A DNA stretch of 56,047 nucleotides from Pseudaestuariivita rosea (GCF_017592335.1 NZ_JACNMP010000022.1:1-56047), one strand, 5' to 3'. Shown: positions 7,860 to 18,765, numbered from the stretch's first letter. The notes: generated from the letters alone by a model not told the origin. Made by a program: numbers and translations.

Positions 7860-9194
7860 CTACCAGTTGTCTTTGAACCATTTCAAAGCGCGTTTGAGTG
7901 ACCGACCGGAATATTTGTCCATCGGAATATCGAAATCCCACCATTCGTCTTGCGGATGTGCCGCAAACAGACTCAGACCCACAGACCCGGCAAATGCAGG
8001 CCCGGTTGCGGCTTGTGGCAAACCCTGAACCCGCAACGGACGCCCAAGGCGGACCTGCTGGCCGAGTATCTTGCTGGCCAATCCATCCAAACCCGGAATC
8101 TGACTGGCCCCACCTGTCAATACGATCTGTTGGCTGGGCAGATGATCAAAACCCGCTGCATCAAGGCGTGCACGCACCTCTTCCAGAATTTCCTCGACCC
8201 GGGGGCGCATGATCCCGATCAGTTCAGCGCGGCTGACACGGCGCCTGTCATGTTCCCAGTCGCCGGTATCGCCGCCGACCTCTATCATTTCACGATCGTC
8301 CATGCCCGTGGCGACAACACCGCCGTAAAAGGTTTTGATGCGTTCTGCGACAGCTGTTGGCACCTGAAGCCCCATCGAGATATCGCTGGTCACGCTATCA
8401 CCGCCCAGACGCACGCTGTCGGCATAGATCATATGTTTGCGGATAAAGATCGACAGGCCCGTAGCGCCACCGCCCATATCAATGCAGGCCGCGCCTAGTT
8501 CCTGTTCATCTTCGACCAGGGATGAAACGCCCGTCACATAAGCAGATGAGGCCAGTCCGGCCAGTTCCAGATCACACCGCTTCAGGCAATAAAGCAGGTC
8601 CTGAATGACATTTGCATCGATGGTCAGCATATGCATGTCAACGGCAAGTTGATTGCCCATCTGCCCGCGCGGATCTGCCAGACCGCTACGGTGGTCCAGC
8701 GCAAAGTTCACGGGCTGAGCATGCAAAATCTCACGCCCATCGCCATAATCGGGCACATCGCAGGCCGACAGGGCGCGGGCCACGTCATATTCGCTGACCG
8801 CATCCTCATAAAGGTCCACCGCACCGTCCAGGCCGTATGATTTGGGCCGCCCACCGGAAAAACAGGCGATCACGTGATCAACACGCTGATTGGCCATTTT
8901 CTGTGCCGCCTGAACAGCCGTACGAATGGCACGTTCGGTTTCGCCCATCGCTGCGATTTCGCCAAACTTGATGCCGCGTGACCGCGTCGTCGCAGCACCA
9001 ATAACCCGGAATGAGCTTTGGCCGGCCATCGACCCTATGCCGTCTTGTTCACGAAACCGCTCGGGCCCGTCAAACCGCAGGATCAGACAGGCAATCTTAG
9101 ATGTTCCGATATCCAGCACAGCCACAACACCGCGTTGCATCGCGGCTTTTCGCATCTGTCTCATTGCCCGCTGCATGGCATAAAGATCGGTCAT
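7860..9194 (-). CDS. ftsA: Cell division protein FtsA
   Basis: Actin-like protein that tethers FtsZ to the membrane. The phosphate-1 motif AVLDIGTSKIACLI (residues 24-38), the IDMGGGATGLSIF phosphate-2 motif near 236 and the VLTGGASQIPGL adenosine motif near 370 are clear. The C-terminus ends in a basic amphipathic segment, SLKRALKWFKDNW, the membrane-targeting helix. At 444 residues it is slightly long because of an N-terminal basic extension. Its ATG overlaps the ftsQ stop by the ATGA arrangement, implying translational coupling. About 170 bases separate it from ftsZ, leaving room for an ftsZ promoter. Confidence 0.97.
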   Translation of the reverse strand: MTDLYAMQRAMRQMRKAAMQRGVVAVLDIGTSKIACLILRFDGPERFREQDGIGSMAGQSSFRVIGAATTRSRGIKFGEIAAMGETERAIRTAVQAAQKMANQRVDHVIACFSGGRPKSYGLDGAVDLYEDAVSEYDVARALSACDVPDYGDGREILHAQPVNFALDHRSGLADPRGQMGNQLAVDMHMLTIDANVIQDLLYCLKRCDLELAGLASSAYVTGVSSLVEDEQELGAACIDMGGGATGLSIFIRKHMIYADSVRLGGDSVTSDISMGLQVPTAVAERIKTFYGGVVATGMDDREMIEVGGDTGDWEHDRRRVSRAELIGIMRPRVEEILEEVRARLDAAGFDHLPSQQIVLTGGASQIPGLDGLASKILGQQVRLGRPLRVQGLPQAATGPAFAGSVGLSLFAAHPQDEWWDFDIPMDKYSGRSLKRALKWFKDNW

Positions 9195-10075
9195 TCCTGC
9201 GTTACTCCCATCTCAAATACTCGAATACGTCTCAGTTCAGCGGCAGCATCTTGTTGAAGTCGGATCGTCGGGCGATGCGCAATCCGCATGTCGACGACAG
9301 CCAGGTCGCGCGACAGCATTTCTTGCGCGTCGTTCAGTGTTATAACCCTTGCCATGGCAAGATTAGGGTCATCTGCGGGCAATAAAATGCGCTGATTGCG
9401 GTCAAGCACGACGTCCCACCGCCGTTCACCGACCCGCACCAGCCCGCGGATGCGCGGCAATAATGGCTCCGCTGTAGTCAGCAGCTCCAGCGCCTCGCCG
9501 ACCTTTGCATCGGCCCCGCTGCCCGCGATCAGGGGCAGATCAGACCGTTCCGAGCGATCCCCAATCGCAATGATCCGCGCACCGGTATTATCCAAAAGCG
9601 TCAGTGCCTCAGGGCTTTGCCAGACCACGGCAGGCACGCGTTCGGTGACATTCACCTGCAGCACGCCGCCCGACTGAATGCGCAGACGCGCCGATTTGAC
9701 GGCATCCAGCGTTTCAATCTGCGCTTTCATTTGCTCCAGATCCAGATCGAACGAGCTGATCGGAAAATCCTGCGACAGTGTTTCGCGGATATCTTCTGCG
9801 ACGATCGGGCTTGCCCCGTCGATGGCCATCAATTTGACCATGAATTCGTCACGCGTTTCGATTGCCACACGCATATCGTGCACCATGCCGTTGATCGCAT
9901 CGCGGTTTTCTTCGTCAGACACATAAAGACCGACAACGAGTGCCACCATAAATGCGGGCACCCCAACGCGCATCAGCGCGCGGAACAGCGGCGTCAGCCA
10001 AAGCCGGTGAATGCGGTAAGCCACGCGGGACGGCGCCGGATCGCGCTTGGGCCGGGGGACGTTCATCTGTTGCAT
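9191..10075 (-). CDS. ftsQ: Cell division protein FtsQ
   Basis: Bitopic inner membrane protein of the divisome. It has a short basic cytoplasmic N-terminus, one transmembrane segment (about residues 35-55), then a periplasmic POTRA domain ([19 protein letters not shown] region) and the FtsQ domain. I start it at the ATG at 10075 ([12 protein letters not shown]), which has GAGGA at good distance; the ATG at 10066, overlapping the ddlB stop, is the alternative, and a start farther upstream would only lengthen the overlap. Length is about 294 residues. The gene overlaps ddlB and ftsA at either end, so the three are one translational unit. Confidence 0.93.
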   Translation of the reverse strand: MQQMNVPRPKRDPAPSRVAYRIHRLWLTPLFRALMRVGVPAFMVALVVGLYVSDEENRDAINGMVHDMRVAIETRDEFMVKLMAIDGASPIVAEDIRETLSQDFPISSFDLDLEQMKAQIETLDAVKSARLRIQSGGVLQVNVTERVPAVVWQSPEALTLLDNTGARIIAIGDRSERSDLPLIAGSGADAKVGEALELLTTAEPLLPRIRGLVRVGERRWDVVLDRNQRILLPADDPNLAMARVITLNDAQEMLSRDLAVVDMRIAHRPTIRLQQDAAAELRRIRVFEMGVTQE

Positions 10076-10983
10076 GAGGCGTCCTCGACCATCCAGCGGC
10101 ACAGCGCGCCGAAGCCCATGCCGCAGTGTTCCGCCTGCTCGGGCGTCAACGATGTCGGCGTCATGCCGGGCTGGGTGTTCGTTTCAAGCAGGATCAGGCC
10201 ATCCAGCCCGCGTGCCTCGTCCCACCGGAAATCCGTACGGGTTACACCGCGGCACCCCAGCACCTGGTGGGCCCGCAAGGCGTAATCCATACAGGCGTCA
10301 AATACATCTTTCGGGATATCGGCAGGCAGAACATGACGCGAGCCGCCCTCGACATACTTCGCATCATAGTCATACCAGCCGTCGGTCAGGATATCCGTCA
10401 CCGTCAGCGGTCGATCACCCACAACGGTTGTCGTCATTTCGCGTCCGGGCGCAAAGGTTTCGACCATGACCGTATCCGGCATCGTTTCGGCCAGCTTCGG
10501 CGGGCCGTTGGCATCTTCATGCACCAGATAGACCCCGACGCTAGAGCCTTCGTTGTTGGGTTTGACAACATAGGGCGGCTTTAACACGTGCCTGCCCTCG
10601 GCCTCGGCCCTTGGAACGAGGACACTTTCTACAACAGGCAGCTGGGCCGAGCGATAAAACCCTTTGCTGCGCTGTTTGTCCATCGCCAGAGCCGAGGCAA
10701 GAACACCGGAATGCGTGTAGGGCATCTGCAGCCATTCCAGCAGGCCCTGAACACAACCATCTTCGCCCCACCGACCGTGAAGCGCGTTGAAAACCACATC
10801 AGGCTGAATGTCTATCAGGCGCGCAGACAGATCGCGGCTGGCGTCAACCTCAACCACGTCAAATCCTTCGTCCCGCAAAGCGGCGGCACATTCACGCCCT
10901 GTGGACAAAGACACCTCGCGCTCAGACGAAGGTCCACCCATCAGGACGGCCACTTTGTGGGGATGTCTGCCCGACTGTCCCAC
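10063..10983 (-). CDS. ddlB: D-alanine--D-alanine ligase
   Basis: ATP-grasp enzyme joining two D-alanines for the peptidoglycan stem peptide, in the cytoplasm. The family's N-terminal [16 protein letters not shown], the [19 protein letters not shown]-binding segment and the C-terminal [20 protein letters not shown] magnesium and substrate loop are all visible. The 306-residue length is standard. It lies between murB and ftsQ, the usual position of ddlB in the alphaproteobacterial division and cell-wall cluster. Its 3' end overlaps the ftsQ start. Confidence 0.97.
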   Translation of the reverse strand: MGQSGRHPHKVAVLMGGPSSEREVSLSTGRECAAALRDEGFDVVEVDASRDLSARLIDIQPDVVFNALHGRWGEDGCVQGLLEWLQMPYTHSGVLASALAMDKQRSKGFYRSAQLPVVESVLVPRAEAEGRHVLKPPYVVKPNNEGSSVGVYLVHEDANGPPKLAETMPDTVMVETFAPGREMTTTVVGDRPLTVTDILTDGWYDYDAKYVEGGSRHVLPADIPKDVFDACMDYALRAHQVLGCRGVTRTDFRWDEARGLDGLILLETNTQPGMTPTSLTPEQAEHCGMGFGALCRWMVEDASCNR

Positions 10984-11044
10984 GTTACTGCCTCAGTTTT
11001 ATCCGGCACGTTGACCGGTTCTTATTGCCCCGTTTACGGGGAGT

Positions 11045-11965
11045 TTATTCCGGGGCCGGTTCACCGACCCTCATGATTTCCCACTCTAGCTGTATTCCGC
11101 TGGACGCGTAAACCTTTTTTCTGACCTCTTCGCCCAAATTTTCTAAATCAGCCGCCGTGGCGTTACCTGTGTTGACCAGAAAGTTGGAATGCTTGGGCGA
11201 CATCTGCGCCCCACCCAGTGTTGCGCCGCGCATTCCTGCATCGTCAATGACCTTCCATGCCTTCAGATCGTGGACATCATCATCGCGGCCTGTGCTGGAA
11301 AATCCGGCCGGATTGCGAAAGGTGCTGCCCGCCGTGCGATCCTTTGTGGGTTGGGTGGCATCGCGTTTGGCCAATTGCGCTTCCATCCGCGCAGCCAGCT
11401 CTGCAGGATCGCCCTTTGGTGCCTCAAATGTTGCGTCTATCAGAACCCAGCCATCGGGCAGGTCCGTCTGGCGATAGCGAAAGTTCAGATCATCGGCGCT
11501 TAGCGTGACCAGGTCCCCTGCCCGCGTCACGGCTCGCGCACTGACAAAGACATCGGCAATATATGACCCATAACAGCCCGCATTCATCCGCACAGCGCCG
11601 CCAATGACGCCAGGAATCGTCCGCAGGAAAGTCAGATCGACACCAAGCTCGGCCGCCTTGCGCGCCACATGGGCATCCAGTGCTGCCACACCAGCGGTCA
11701 CGCGCTGTCCCTCAGCGTGGATATTGTTGAAGCCACGTCCCATGCGGATGACAACCGCGCGCAGTCCCCCATCGCGGACGATCAGGTTTGATCCGACGCC
11801 CATCGGAAAGACCTTAACATCCAAAGGCAAGTCCTGCAGGAACGTCTGCAAATCCTCGACATCTGAAGGCTGAAACAGATAATCCGCAGGCCCGCCGACG
11901 CGCAGCCAGGTCAGATCGGCCAACATTCGATCAGGCGTCAATCGCCCGCGTACCTTCAACATCAT
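11045..11965 (-). CDS. murB: UDP-N-acetylenolpyruvoylglucosamine reductase MurB
   Basis: FAD- and NADPH-dependent reductase making UDP-N-acetylmuramic acid. FAD-binding motifs [13 protein letters not shown] and [16 protein letters not shown] are near the N-terminus, and GSTFRNP with the catalytic serine is near residue 215. An open frame extends 33 codons upstream, but those residues do not resemble MurB and overlap the previous gene. The ATG ATG pair at 11965/11962 follows AAGGA and overlaps the preceding stop by ATGA, so I start there, giving about 306 residues. It is the last recognisable mur gene of the cluster in this window. Confidence 0.96.
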   Translation of the reverse strand: MMLKVRGRLTPDRMLADLTWLRVGGPADYLFQPSDVEDLQTFLQDLPLDVKVFPMGVGSNLIVRDGGLRAVVIRMGRGFNNIHAEGQRVTAGVAALDAHVARKAAELGVDLTFLRTIPGVIGGAVRMNAGCYGSYIADVFVSARAVTRAGDLVTLSADDLNFRYRQTDLPDGWVLIDATFEAPKGDPAELAARMEAQLAKRDATQPTKDRTAGSTFRNPAGFSSTGRDDDVHDLKAWKVIDDAGMRGATLGGAQMSPKHSNFLVNTGNATAADLENLGEEVRKKVYASSGIQLEWEIMRVGEPAPE

Positions 11966-12243
11966 CCGCGCGTCCTTTTTCCAGGGCGCATCAACAGACC
12001 CAGTGCCCCCAATCCAAAAGCCATCATCACCACACCAAATCCCAATCGCGCAAAGTCCACCCAATCAACATGGTCAAACCAGCTGACGAAAAGCCACATG
12101 GAAAAGAGCCAGAGTAAGAATATCGCGCTGCCCAGTGCAGAGGCACCCCACCGCTGCGTATCTGTCATACCAATCTGCATCAACTTCATACCGATACCCA
12201 GACCGCTGACGATCAAGATCAATGATATATACTGAACGATCAT
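11962..12243 (-). CDS. Small membrane protein, unknown function
   Basis: A 93-residue protein with three predicted membrane helices (about 3-20, 36-58 and 67-86) and a basic C-terminus (KRTRG). I do not recognise a family. It sits between a DUF2484-type protein (one base between them) and murB (ATGA overlap), so it is translationally coupled to cell-wall synthesis genes. Small membrane proteins of unknown role are common at this point of the cluster in Rhodobacterales. A role in envelope synthesis is a guess from position only. Confidence 0.8.
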   Translation of the reverse strand: MIVQYISLILIVSGLGIGMKLMQIGMTDTQRWGASALGSAIFLLWLFSMWLFVSWFDHVDWVDFARLGFGVVMMAFGLGALGLLMRPGKRTRG

Positions 12244-12244
12244 C

Positions 12245-12490
12245 CTAACTCACCATCCGTCTGATCCACCGCCACAAATAGATAACCGGCCACCTTAGAA
12301 TAGACGTCGCAGCAAGTAGAAACAAAAACCCGATGACCGGCCCATTCTGATAGATCAGATAAACCAAAAGCGGAATACCGACCGCGATCAGAAAATAAGC
12401 ACGCGTCCAATGGTTATCTTTGCTGGGGATCATACCCATGATGCTGGCCGTCAAAATCCAAAGGCACGCCAATATGAAAGAACTGTTCAC
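12245..12490 (-). CDS. DUF2484-type small membrane protein
   Basis: An 81-residue protein with a GTG start and three hydrophobic segments. The pattern ACLWILTAS near the N-terminus and the ending SILRWPVIYLWRWIRR resemble DUF2484 proteins (F/RNPL-Y-W-R ending), found next to murB/murC in Rhodobacteraceae. Function is unknown. It is followed after one base by another small membrane gene and then murB. It is a diverged paralogue of the protein encoded about 150 bases upstream. Confidence 0.75.
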   Translation of the reverse strand: MNSSFILACLWILTASIMGMIPSKDNHWTRAYFLIAVGIPLLVYLIYQNGPVIGFLFLLAATSILRWPVIYLWRWIRRMVS

Positions 12491-12636
12491 GTGATCAACC
12501 GCTTGGTGTGAGTTTTCAAAACGATCATAGAAAATCAGCCTGACCGTTTAAATCGTAAACTTGCTGACCGGGACCATCTGTTAACAGGTTCTGCTCAGCT
12601 TGGATGATGGGCGTTCAAAGGTAAAATCAGCGTAGA

Positions 12637-12924
12637 TCAGCCAGGGCCATCCCACGGCAAACCCCGCCATTTACGATAAAAATAGATCAGCGGGTTTCGG
12701 AACATCGATACAAAAGCAAAGAGACCGGCAAAGAAAATCCAAGGGCCATGTTCATAGGCCAGGAGCCCAAGCAGAAAAGGCGCGGCGATCAGTAAGATGA
12801 TCCCCGGCGGATACTGAAGCCGCATTGGCAGAAATGCGACAAAGGTGCCGACCAATATCCAGATCATGCCCAAGAACAGGGACAGACTGATGCCATTTAT
12901 TGCGATGGTGACCCATTCCAGCAT
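12637..12924 (-). CDS. DUF2484-type small membrane protein (paralogue)
   Basis: A 95-residue protein with three hydrophobic segments and the closer DUF2484 match: MIWILVGTFVAFLPMR near the N-terminus and FVSMFRNPLIYFYRKWRG at the C-terminus. Together with the 81-residue gene downstream it forms a tandem pair of the same family. The usual upstream partners murC and murG are missing; the etfA terminator lies 100 bases away on the other side. Function unknown. Confidence 0.78.
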   Translation of the reverse strand: MLEWVTIAINGISLSLFLGMIWILVGTFVAFLPMRLQYPPGIILLIAAPFLLGLLAYEHGPWIFFAGLFAFVSMFRNPLIYFYRKWRGLPWDGPG

Positions 12925-13010
12925 TTTGCAAATCTACCAATTTGGCACCGAACGACAACATAGAAGCGCATCGTTTGATCAATGCCTTGTAGGCCTCGAA
13001 GGGCACTTCA

Positions 13011-13045
13011 GAAAGAAAAAGACCCCGGACGGTATCCGGGGTCTT
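13011..13045 (-). terminator. Rho-independent terminator of etfBA
   Basis: Perfect 11-bp stem AAGACCCCGGA / TCCGGGGTCTT with loop CGGTA (13019-13045), followed on the minus strand by TTTTTCTTTC. It lies 25 bases past the etfA stop and separates etfBA from the murB-side small membrane genes. Confidence 0.93.
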
Positions 13046-13069
13046 GGAACCTATATCTGTGTCGGTACA

Positions 13070-13996
13070 CTATAGCTTTTCAAGCAACTCCGGCACAGCA
13101 TCGAACAAATCCGCGACCAATCCGTAATCAGCAACCTGAAATATGGGGGCGTCTTCGTCTTTGTTGATAGCGACTATGACCTTCGAATCCTTCATCCCCG
13201 CAAGGTGCTGAATGGCGCCCGAGATCCCAACTGCGATGTAAAGTTCGGGCGCGACAACCTTGCCGGTCTGGCCCACCTGCCAGTCGTTCGGCGCATACCC
13301 TGAGTCAACCGCGGCGCGGGATGCGCCCACGGCGGCATTCAGCTTGTCGGCCAGCTTTTCGATAAGGGCAAAGTCATCTTCGGACCCAACACCGCGCCCA
13401 CCTGATACGACAACCCCGGCCGATGTCAGTTCGGGCCGATCGCTTTCAGCGACTTTATCTTCGACCCATTCGGATAAGCCGGGGTTCGCAGCCGAATCAA
13501 TGCTTTCGACAGATGCCGAACCACCCTGCCCCGCCGCATCGAAAGTCGATGTGCGGATCGTCGCGACGATTTTGGCGTCTGCAGTTTTAACCGTCTGGAT
13601 CGCGTTGCCCGCATAGATCGGACGTTCGAATGTGTTCGCATCTACAACGGCGGTGACCTCAGAAACTACCATGACGTCCAGCAAAGCCGCGACACGCGGC
13701 AGCAGGTTTTTTGAAGCCGCTGTCGAAGGCGCAACGATATGGCTGTAGTCACCGGCCAGTGACACGACCAGATCGGCCAACGGTTCGGCCAGATCATGAC
13801 CATAAGCGGCGTCTGAGGCACACAGCACCTTGGACACGCCATCCAGTTTTGCAGCAGCCTCAGCCGCCGCGGCACAATCGGCACCGGCACAAAGGATCGT
13901 GACATCGCCCATTTGCTTGGCCGCAGTCAGCGCTTTGGCGGTTGCATCGACGGCCAGTTCGCCGCCGGATACTTCGGCAATCAGAAGTACAGCCAT
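13070..13996 (-). CDS. etfA: Electron transfer flavoprotein alpha subunit
   Basis: FAD-carrying subunit of the soluble ETF, which passes electrons from acyl-CoA and other dehydrogenases to ETF-ubiquinone oxidoreductase. The C-terminal FAD domain shows [29 protein letters not shown] and [17 protein letters not shown] (about 200-275). The N-terminal half is the alpha/beta domain shared with the beta subunit. At 308 residues it is full length. It follows etfB by one base and is closed by a strong terminator, so the two are a clean two-gene operon. Confidence 0.97.
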   Translation of the reverse strand: MAVLLIAEVSGGELAVDATAKALTAAKQMGDVTILCAGADCAAAAEAAAKLDGVSKVLCASDAAYGHDLAEPLADLVVSLAGDYSHIVAPSTAASKNLLPRVAALLDVMVVSEVTAVVDANTFERPIYAGNAIQTVKTADAKIVATIRTSTFDAAGQGGSASVESIDSAANPGLSEWVEDKVAESDRPELTSAGVVVSGGRGVGSEDDFALIEKLADKLNAAVGASRAAVDSGYAPNDWQVGQTGKVVAPELYIAVGISGAIQHLAGMKDSKVIVAINKDEDAPIFQVADYGLVADLFDAVPELLEKL

Positions 13997-13997
13997 C

Positions 13998-14759
13998 TTA
14001 CAGAACCCCCGCTTCTTCTTTCAGTTTGGTAACAAGTTCGTCCACTGATCCGACTTTAACGCCCGCTTTCCGCTCTTCCGGTTCAGCGGTTTTCACGATT
14101 TCCAACCGCGGGCTGACATCAACGCCATAATCGGCAGCTGTCTTTTCGTCCAAAGGCTTCTTCTTGGCCTTCATGATGTTTGGCAGCGATGCATAGCGTG
14201 GCTCGTTTAGGCGAAGATCGACGGTCACGATGGCAGGCATCTTGACCTTGATCGTTTGCAGACCGCCGTCGACCTCACGGGTGACAGTCGCGCTGTCTCC
14301 ATCCACATCAAGTTCAGATGCAAAGGTGGCCTGGCTCCAGCCTAATAAAGCTGACAGCATCTGACCTGTGGCGTTCATATCGTTATCAATGGCCTGTTTG
14401 CCGCACAGAACCAGGCCAGGCTGTTCTTCGTCGATGACTGCCTTCAGGATTTTCGCAACTGCCAACGGTTCAATATCCTGGTGAACATCCTCAGCCGCCA
14501 CGACCAAAATCGCACGGTCGGCACCCATGGCCAACGCTGTGCGCAGAGTTTCCTGGGCTTGCTTCACGCCAATCGACACCGCGATGATTTCGTCGGCTTT
14601 GCCTTTTTCTTTCAGACGGATCGCTTCTTCGACTGCGATTTCATCGAAAGGGTTCATCGACATTTTGACATTTGCCAGATCGACACCGCTGCCGTCCGCC
14701 TTGACGCGAACTTTTACGTTATAGTCGATCACGCGTTTGACTGGCACCAGGACCTTCAT
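13998..14759 (-). CDS. etfB: Electron transfer flavoprotein beta subunit
   Basis: AMP-binding partner subunit of ETF. The N-terminus [19 protein letters not shown], the [20 protein letters not shown] motif near residues 34-55 and the signature [23 protein letters not shown] near 185-205 (ending in the recognition loop for partner dehydrogenases) are standard. Length 253 residues. First gene of the etfBA operon; its promoter should lie in the 240 bases shared with divergent dprA. Confidence 0.97.
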   Translation of the reverse strand: MKVLVPVKRVIDYNVKVRVKADGSGVDLANVKMSMNPFDEIAVEEAIRLKEKGKADEIIAVSIGVKQAQETLRTALAMGADRAILVVAAEDVHQDIEPLAVAKILKAVIDEEQPGLVLCGKQAIDNDMNATGQMLSALLGWSQATFASELDVDGDSATVTREVDGGLQTIKVKMPAIVTVDLRLNEPRYASLPNIMKAKKKPLDEKTAADYGVDVSPRLEIVKTAEPEERKAGVKVGSVDELVTKLKEEAGVL

Positions 14760-14942
14760 TGGCGTAATTCTCCCATTTTCTATGGATGTTATGCACCCAT
14801 ATTCAATCTTCGGCTCTTGTTAGCGGGTTGGATATCAGGAAAACAGGGCAAAATCGACGCGGGATGCATTTTCGACGTCGCGTTTTTCATAACGGGCCGA
14901 ATTGGCGGTTCGGCAGACATGCCTAAATTTGTTCAATCCTAG

Positions 14943-14957
14943 TTTACCTACCATTAA
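14943..14957 (+). promoter_or_regulatory. CtrA-like box in front of dprA
   Basis: TTTACCTACCATTAA matches seven of eight positions of TTAA-N7-TTAA, ending 44 bases before the dprA start. In Rhodobacter-type bacteria CtrA is known to control DNA-uptake and recombination genes used in gene-transfer-agent reception. The match is imperfect, so this is inference supported mainly by the same arrangement before comM in this window. Confidence 0.4.
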
Positions 14958-15001
14958 CCGATTCACCCTAGAAACGATTCTGCAAGCAGGCGGAGACATG
15001 G

Positions 15002-16129
15002 ATGACTGAAGACGCACACTCTTCCACTCACCCCCCACTCCCACCCACCACGGAAGACAAACGTTTTACATGGCTTCGTCTGCTGCGCTCTCGCAGGGTT
15101 GGGATTTCAACATTTTATCGGTTGTTGGGTGAATACGGTTCGGCCGAAGCTGCACTGGATGTTTTGCCTGAAATCGCGTCAGCCGCGGGGGTCAAGAATT
15201 ATCAGATTTGCCCCGAAACCATGATTGAGGCTGAGTTAAAGGCTGGTCATGCAGCAGGCGCGCAGCTTATTTTCATTGGCCAGCCTGAATACCCCGCCAC
15301 CCTGGCAAGTCTGACCGATGCGCCACCGTTTCTGTGGGCGTTGGGCGATCTTTCATTGATGCAAAGGCAAATGGTCGCGCTGGTGGGGGCGCGCAATGCG
15401 TCATCTTTGGGAACCCGAATGACCAAGTCGCTGGCAAAGGGACTGGTGGATCAGAACATTGTCGTTGTGTCCGGACTGGCCCGCGGCATTGACACCGCCG
15501 CCCATCACGCGGCGCTGCAGGGTGGGACCATCGCCGTGCAAGCGGGTGGCATCGACGTGATCTATCCTGCTGAAAATACTGAACTTGCGTTTAAGATCGC
15601 GGAAAAGGGTCTTCGGCTGTCAGAACAGCCGCCCGGTTTACAACCGACTGCCAGACACTTTCCGATCCGCAACCGTATAATATCGGGCATATCAGAAGCC
15701 GTTGTGGTGGTGGAAGCCGCTGCGAAATCGGGCAGCTTGATCACCGCACGCAACGCCTTGGATCAGGGCCGAGAGGTACTGGCGGTGCCAGGTCATCCCT
15801 TTGACGCACGTGCATCTGGCTGCAATATGCTGATCCGTGATGGCGCCACATTGGTGCGTGGTCTGGATGATGTTCTTGAATGCCTTCAAAGCAAAGTGCC
15901 TGCACCCCGGGCACCCATCGCCGAGACCGCCAAACAGCTATCCCCGCAGGTTAACACCGCACAACTTCATCAGCAGCTGCTGAATTGCATGGGCCCCACC
16001 CCCATGTCAGAGGACCAACTGATACGTGATGTAAAAACACGCCCCGATGTCATTGCTCCGATCCTGTTGGAACTGGAGCTATCGGGGAAAATTCAACGTC
16101 ATCCCGGCGGTCTTTTATCGCTGTCCTAA
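15002..16129 (+). CDS. dprA: DNA-processing protein DprA
   Basis: Binds incoming single-stranded DNA and loads RecA during transformation, or uptake of gene-transfer-agent DNA. The Rossmann-like core is clear: VALVGARNASSLGTR near 125-140, VSGLARGIDTAAHHAAL near 155-172, then AVQAGGIDVIYPAEN and a PIRNRIISGISEAVVVVEAA segment. A C-terminal winged-helix domain (about 310-375) is present. The ATG two bases upstream is out of frame and closes after three codons, so 15002 is the start, with GGAG about nine bases before it. Length 375 residues. topA follows 89 bases downstream in the same direction. Confidence 0.96.
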   Translation: MTEDAHSSTHPPLPPTTEDKRFTWLRLLRSRRVGISTFYRLLGEYGSAEAALDVLPEIASAAGVKNYQICPETMIEAELKAGHAAGAQLIFIGQPEYPATLASLTDAPPFLWALGDLSLMQRQMVALVGARNASSLGTRMTKSLAKGLVDQNIVVVSGLARGIDTAAHHAALQGGTIAVQAGGIDVIYPAENTELAFKIAEKGLRLSEQPPGLQPTARHFPIRNRIISGISEAVVVVEAAAKSGSLITARNALDQGREVLAVPGHPFDARASGCNMLIRDGATLVRGLDDVLECLQSKVPAPRAPIAETAKQLSPQVNTAQLHQQLLNCMGPTPMSEDQLIRDVKTRPDVIAPILLELELSGKIQRHPGGLLSLS

Positions 16130-16218
16130 GCAATTGCAAAATCCTGCGCATTGACAATCCGCGGTTCGCCCCCACATCTTGCGCCGCTAAACACCCTATT
16201 TGAGTCGCGAGGATCAAG

Positions 16219-18765
16219 ATGCCTGTTGTTGTGGTGGAATCGCCTGCCAAGGCCAAGACAATCAACAAATATCTTGGTAAGGATTATACCGTTCTGGCGT
16301 CCTATGGGCATGTGCGCGACCTGCCCCCCAAAGATGGGTCTGTCGATCCTGACCACGGTTTCGACATGAAATGGGAAGTGGCAAGCGACAGCAAAAAACA
16401 TATCAAAGCGATTGCCGATGCCCTGGCCGAAGATGGTGAACTAATCCTTGCGACCGACCCTGATCGTGAAGGGGAGGCGATCAGTTGGCACCTGCAGGAA
16501 GCGCTGACCAAGCGCAAGTCGATAAAAAAGGATACGCCGGTCAGTCGCGTTGTGTTCAATGCGATCACCAAGTCTGCCGTGACCGAAGCGATGCAGAACC
16601 CGCGTGCCGTAGATATGGAATTGGTCGAGGCTTATCTGGCCCGTCGCGCACTGGATTATCTGGTGGGTTTCAATCTGTCGCCCGTCCTGTGGCGCAAGCT
16701 GCCCGGTGCGAAGTCAGCGGGTCGCGTGCAATCAGTCTGCCTGCGACTGATCGTCGAACGCGAAATGGAGATTGAGGCATTTCGTGCGCAGGAATACTGG
16801 TCGGTCAAGGCGATGCTGGGCACCCCCCGTGGTCAGGATTTTGAGGCCCGGCTGACGGTTCTGGGCGGCCAGAAACTGGACAAATTCGATATCGCCAACG
16901 ACACCGCCGCCGAACTGGCCGTTCAGGCCGTCCATTCGCGCGATCTGACGGTGAAATCGGTTGAGGCAAAGCCAGCCAGTCGCAACCCATCGGCACCCTT
17001 CATGACCTCGACCCTTCAACAGGAAGCCAGCCGCAAATTCGGCTTTGGCGCGCGGCAGACGATGAGCACGGCACAACGGCTCTATGAAGCCGGTCTGATC
17101 ACCTATATGCGGACCGACGGCATTGACATGGCGCCCGAAGCTGTGATGGCGGCGCGTGACGCAATCAAGAATAAATATGGCGAAAACTACCTGCCGAAAT
17201 CGCCACGTATGTATAAGAACAAGGCGAAAAACGCTCAGGAAGCGCATGAATGTATCCGCCCGACGGATATGTCGAAATCGGCGGATAAGCTAAAGATTTC
17301 CGAGCCCGATCAACGCAAACTGTATGACCTGATCTATAAACGTACCATCGCCAGCCAAATGGCGGCAGCCCGGATGGAGCGTACGACTGTTGATATCGCG
17401 TCGGCCGATGGTCAGGTTGAATTACGTGCTACGGGTCAGGTCGTGCTTTTCGATGGTTTTATCAAGATCTATGAGGAAGGCCGCGATGATGCGGTGGTTG
17501 ATGACGATGACAAGCGTCTTCCTCAAATCGCGCAGGGCGAACCTCTGGATAAGCGCTCGATTACGCCTGAACAACATTTCACCCAGCCCCCACCCCGCTA
17601 CACCGAGGCGACTCTGGTCAAACGAATGGAAGAGTTGGGTATCGGGCGACCATCGACCTATGCCTCGATCGTGACCACCATTCAGGATCGTGATTATGTC
17701 CGCAAAGAGAAAAACCGCCTGATCCCCGAAGATAAGGGGCGGCTGGTTACGGCGTTTCTGGCGAATTACTTTCATAAATACGTGGGTTATGACTTTACGG
17801 CTGATCTTGAGGCACAACTGGACGATGTCAGCGCGGGTGAGCGGGAATATAAGGACGTTCTGGATCAATTCTGGCGTGATTTTTCGGCTGCTATTGCCGA
17901 AACATCCGAACTGCGCATCACGGATGTTCTGGAAAAAATAAACGAGGTTCTGGAACCGCATTTGTTCCCACCGAACGAAGACGGTACCGATCCACGGCTT
18001 TGCCCAAACTGCGGTGTTGGGCGGCTTTCGATGCGGACGGCACGATCCGGTGGGGCCTTTATCGGCTGTTCGAATTACCCCGACTGCAAATATACGCGGC
18101 CCTTTGGTCCACCGGGCGCCGAGGGCGACGAAATTGGCCCGGACGGGAAACACCTGGGCGATGATGCGGGTGACGCGATTACCCTGCGCAAAGGGCGCTT
18201 CGGCCCCTATGTGCAGCGTGGCGAGCCGACCGAAGACCAACCAAAGCCGCCGCGCGCTTCGCTGCCCAAAGGCTGGGCGCCCGAGGACATCGATCTGGAA
18301 AAAGCACTGCTGCTGCTGAGCCTGCCGCGCGACGTCGGGCCGCATCCAGACGATGGTGAAATGATCGAAGCCGGCATCGGGCGTTATGGTCCGTTTGTGA
18401 AACACGGCAAGAAATACGCAAACCTGCCCGATGTGGATGAGGTCTTTACCATCGGCATGAACCGCGCAGTTGAGGTTCTGGCTGCAAAGCCCACCCGCGG
18501 TCGCGCCGCCCCCGCCAAACCGCTGAAGGAACTGGGCGAGCACCCCGAAAACGGTGGTCCGGTAAATGTGATGAACGGGCGCTACGGGCCTTATGTGAAG
18601 TGGGAAAAGATCAATGCGACCTTGCCCAAGGACGTCAATCCCGAAGACGTGACGATGGAAGTGGCCGTGCAGCTGATCGAAGGAAAGGCCGCAAAAGGTG
18701 GCAAGAAACCCGCCCGCAAAAAAGCCGCACCGAAGAAGAAAACAGCCGCGAAAAAGGCTGATTGA
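16219..18765 (+). CDS. topA: DNA topoisomerase I
   Basis: Type IA topoisomerase that relaxes negative supercoils. TOPRIM residues are in [17 protein letters not shown] (2-18) and [12 protein letters not shown] (80-91). The catalytic tyrosine lies in LITYMRTDG (Tyr near 296). One C4 zinc ribbon (CPNC...CSNYPDC, residues 595-620) is followed by several zinc-less repeats of the RFGPYVQ / RYGPFVK / RYGPYVK type, and the tail is very lysine- and alanine-rich. At 848 residues it is typical of alphaproteobacteria. The stop is TGA at 18763; a broken SEC-C gene approaches from the other strand. Confidence 0.98.
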   Translation: MPVVVVESPAKAKTINKYLGKDYTVLASYGHVRDLPPKDGSVDPDHGFDMKWEVASDSKKHIKAIADALAEDGELILATDPDREGEAISWHLQEALTKRKSIKKDTPVSRVVFNAITKSAVTEAMQNPRAVDMELVEAYLARRALDYLVGFNLSPVLWRKLPGAKSAGRVQSVCLRLIVEREMEIEAFRAQEYWSVKAMLGTPRGQDFEARLTVLGGQKLDKFDIANDTAAELAVQAVHSRDLTVKSVEAKPASRNPSAPFMTSTLQQEASRKFGFGARQTMSTAQRLYEAGLITYMRTDGIDMAPEAVMAARDAIKNKYGENYLPKSPRMYKNKAKNAQEAHECIRPTDMSKSADKLKISEPDQRKLYDLIYKRTIASQMAAARMERTTVDIASADGQVELRATGQVVLFDGFIKIYEEGRDDAVVDDDDKRLPQIAQGEPLDKRSITPEQHFTQPPPRYTEATLVKRMEELGIGRPSTYASIVTTIQDRDYVRKEKNRLIPEDKGRLVTAFLANYFHKYVGYDFTADLEAQLDDVSAGEREYKDVLDQFWRDFSAAIAETSELRITDVLEKINEVLEPHLFPPNEDGTDPRLCPNCGVGRLSMRTARSGGAFIGCSNYPDCKYTRPFGPPGAEGDEIGPDGKHLGDDAGDAITLRKGRFGPYVQRGEPTEDQPKPPRASLPKGWAPEDIDLEKALLLLSLPRDVGPHPDDGEMIEAGIGRYGPFVKHGKKYANLPDVDEVFTIGMNRAVEVLAAKPTRGRAAPAKPLKELGEHPENGGPVNVMNGRYGPYVKWEKINATLPKDVNPEDVTMEVAVQLIEGKAAKGGKKPARKKAAPKKKTAAKKAD

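Noticed and set aside
11028-11041. CCCCGT-tt-ACGGGG hairpin between ddlB and murB
   Set aside because: Loop of two bases and no U-run; too weak to call a terminator.
17422-18543. 373-codon open frame opposite topA
   Set aside because: Lies entirely antisense to the strongly supported topA, has no family resemblance, and is the usual shadow of GC-rich coding DNA.
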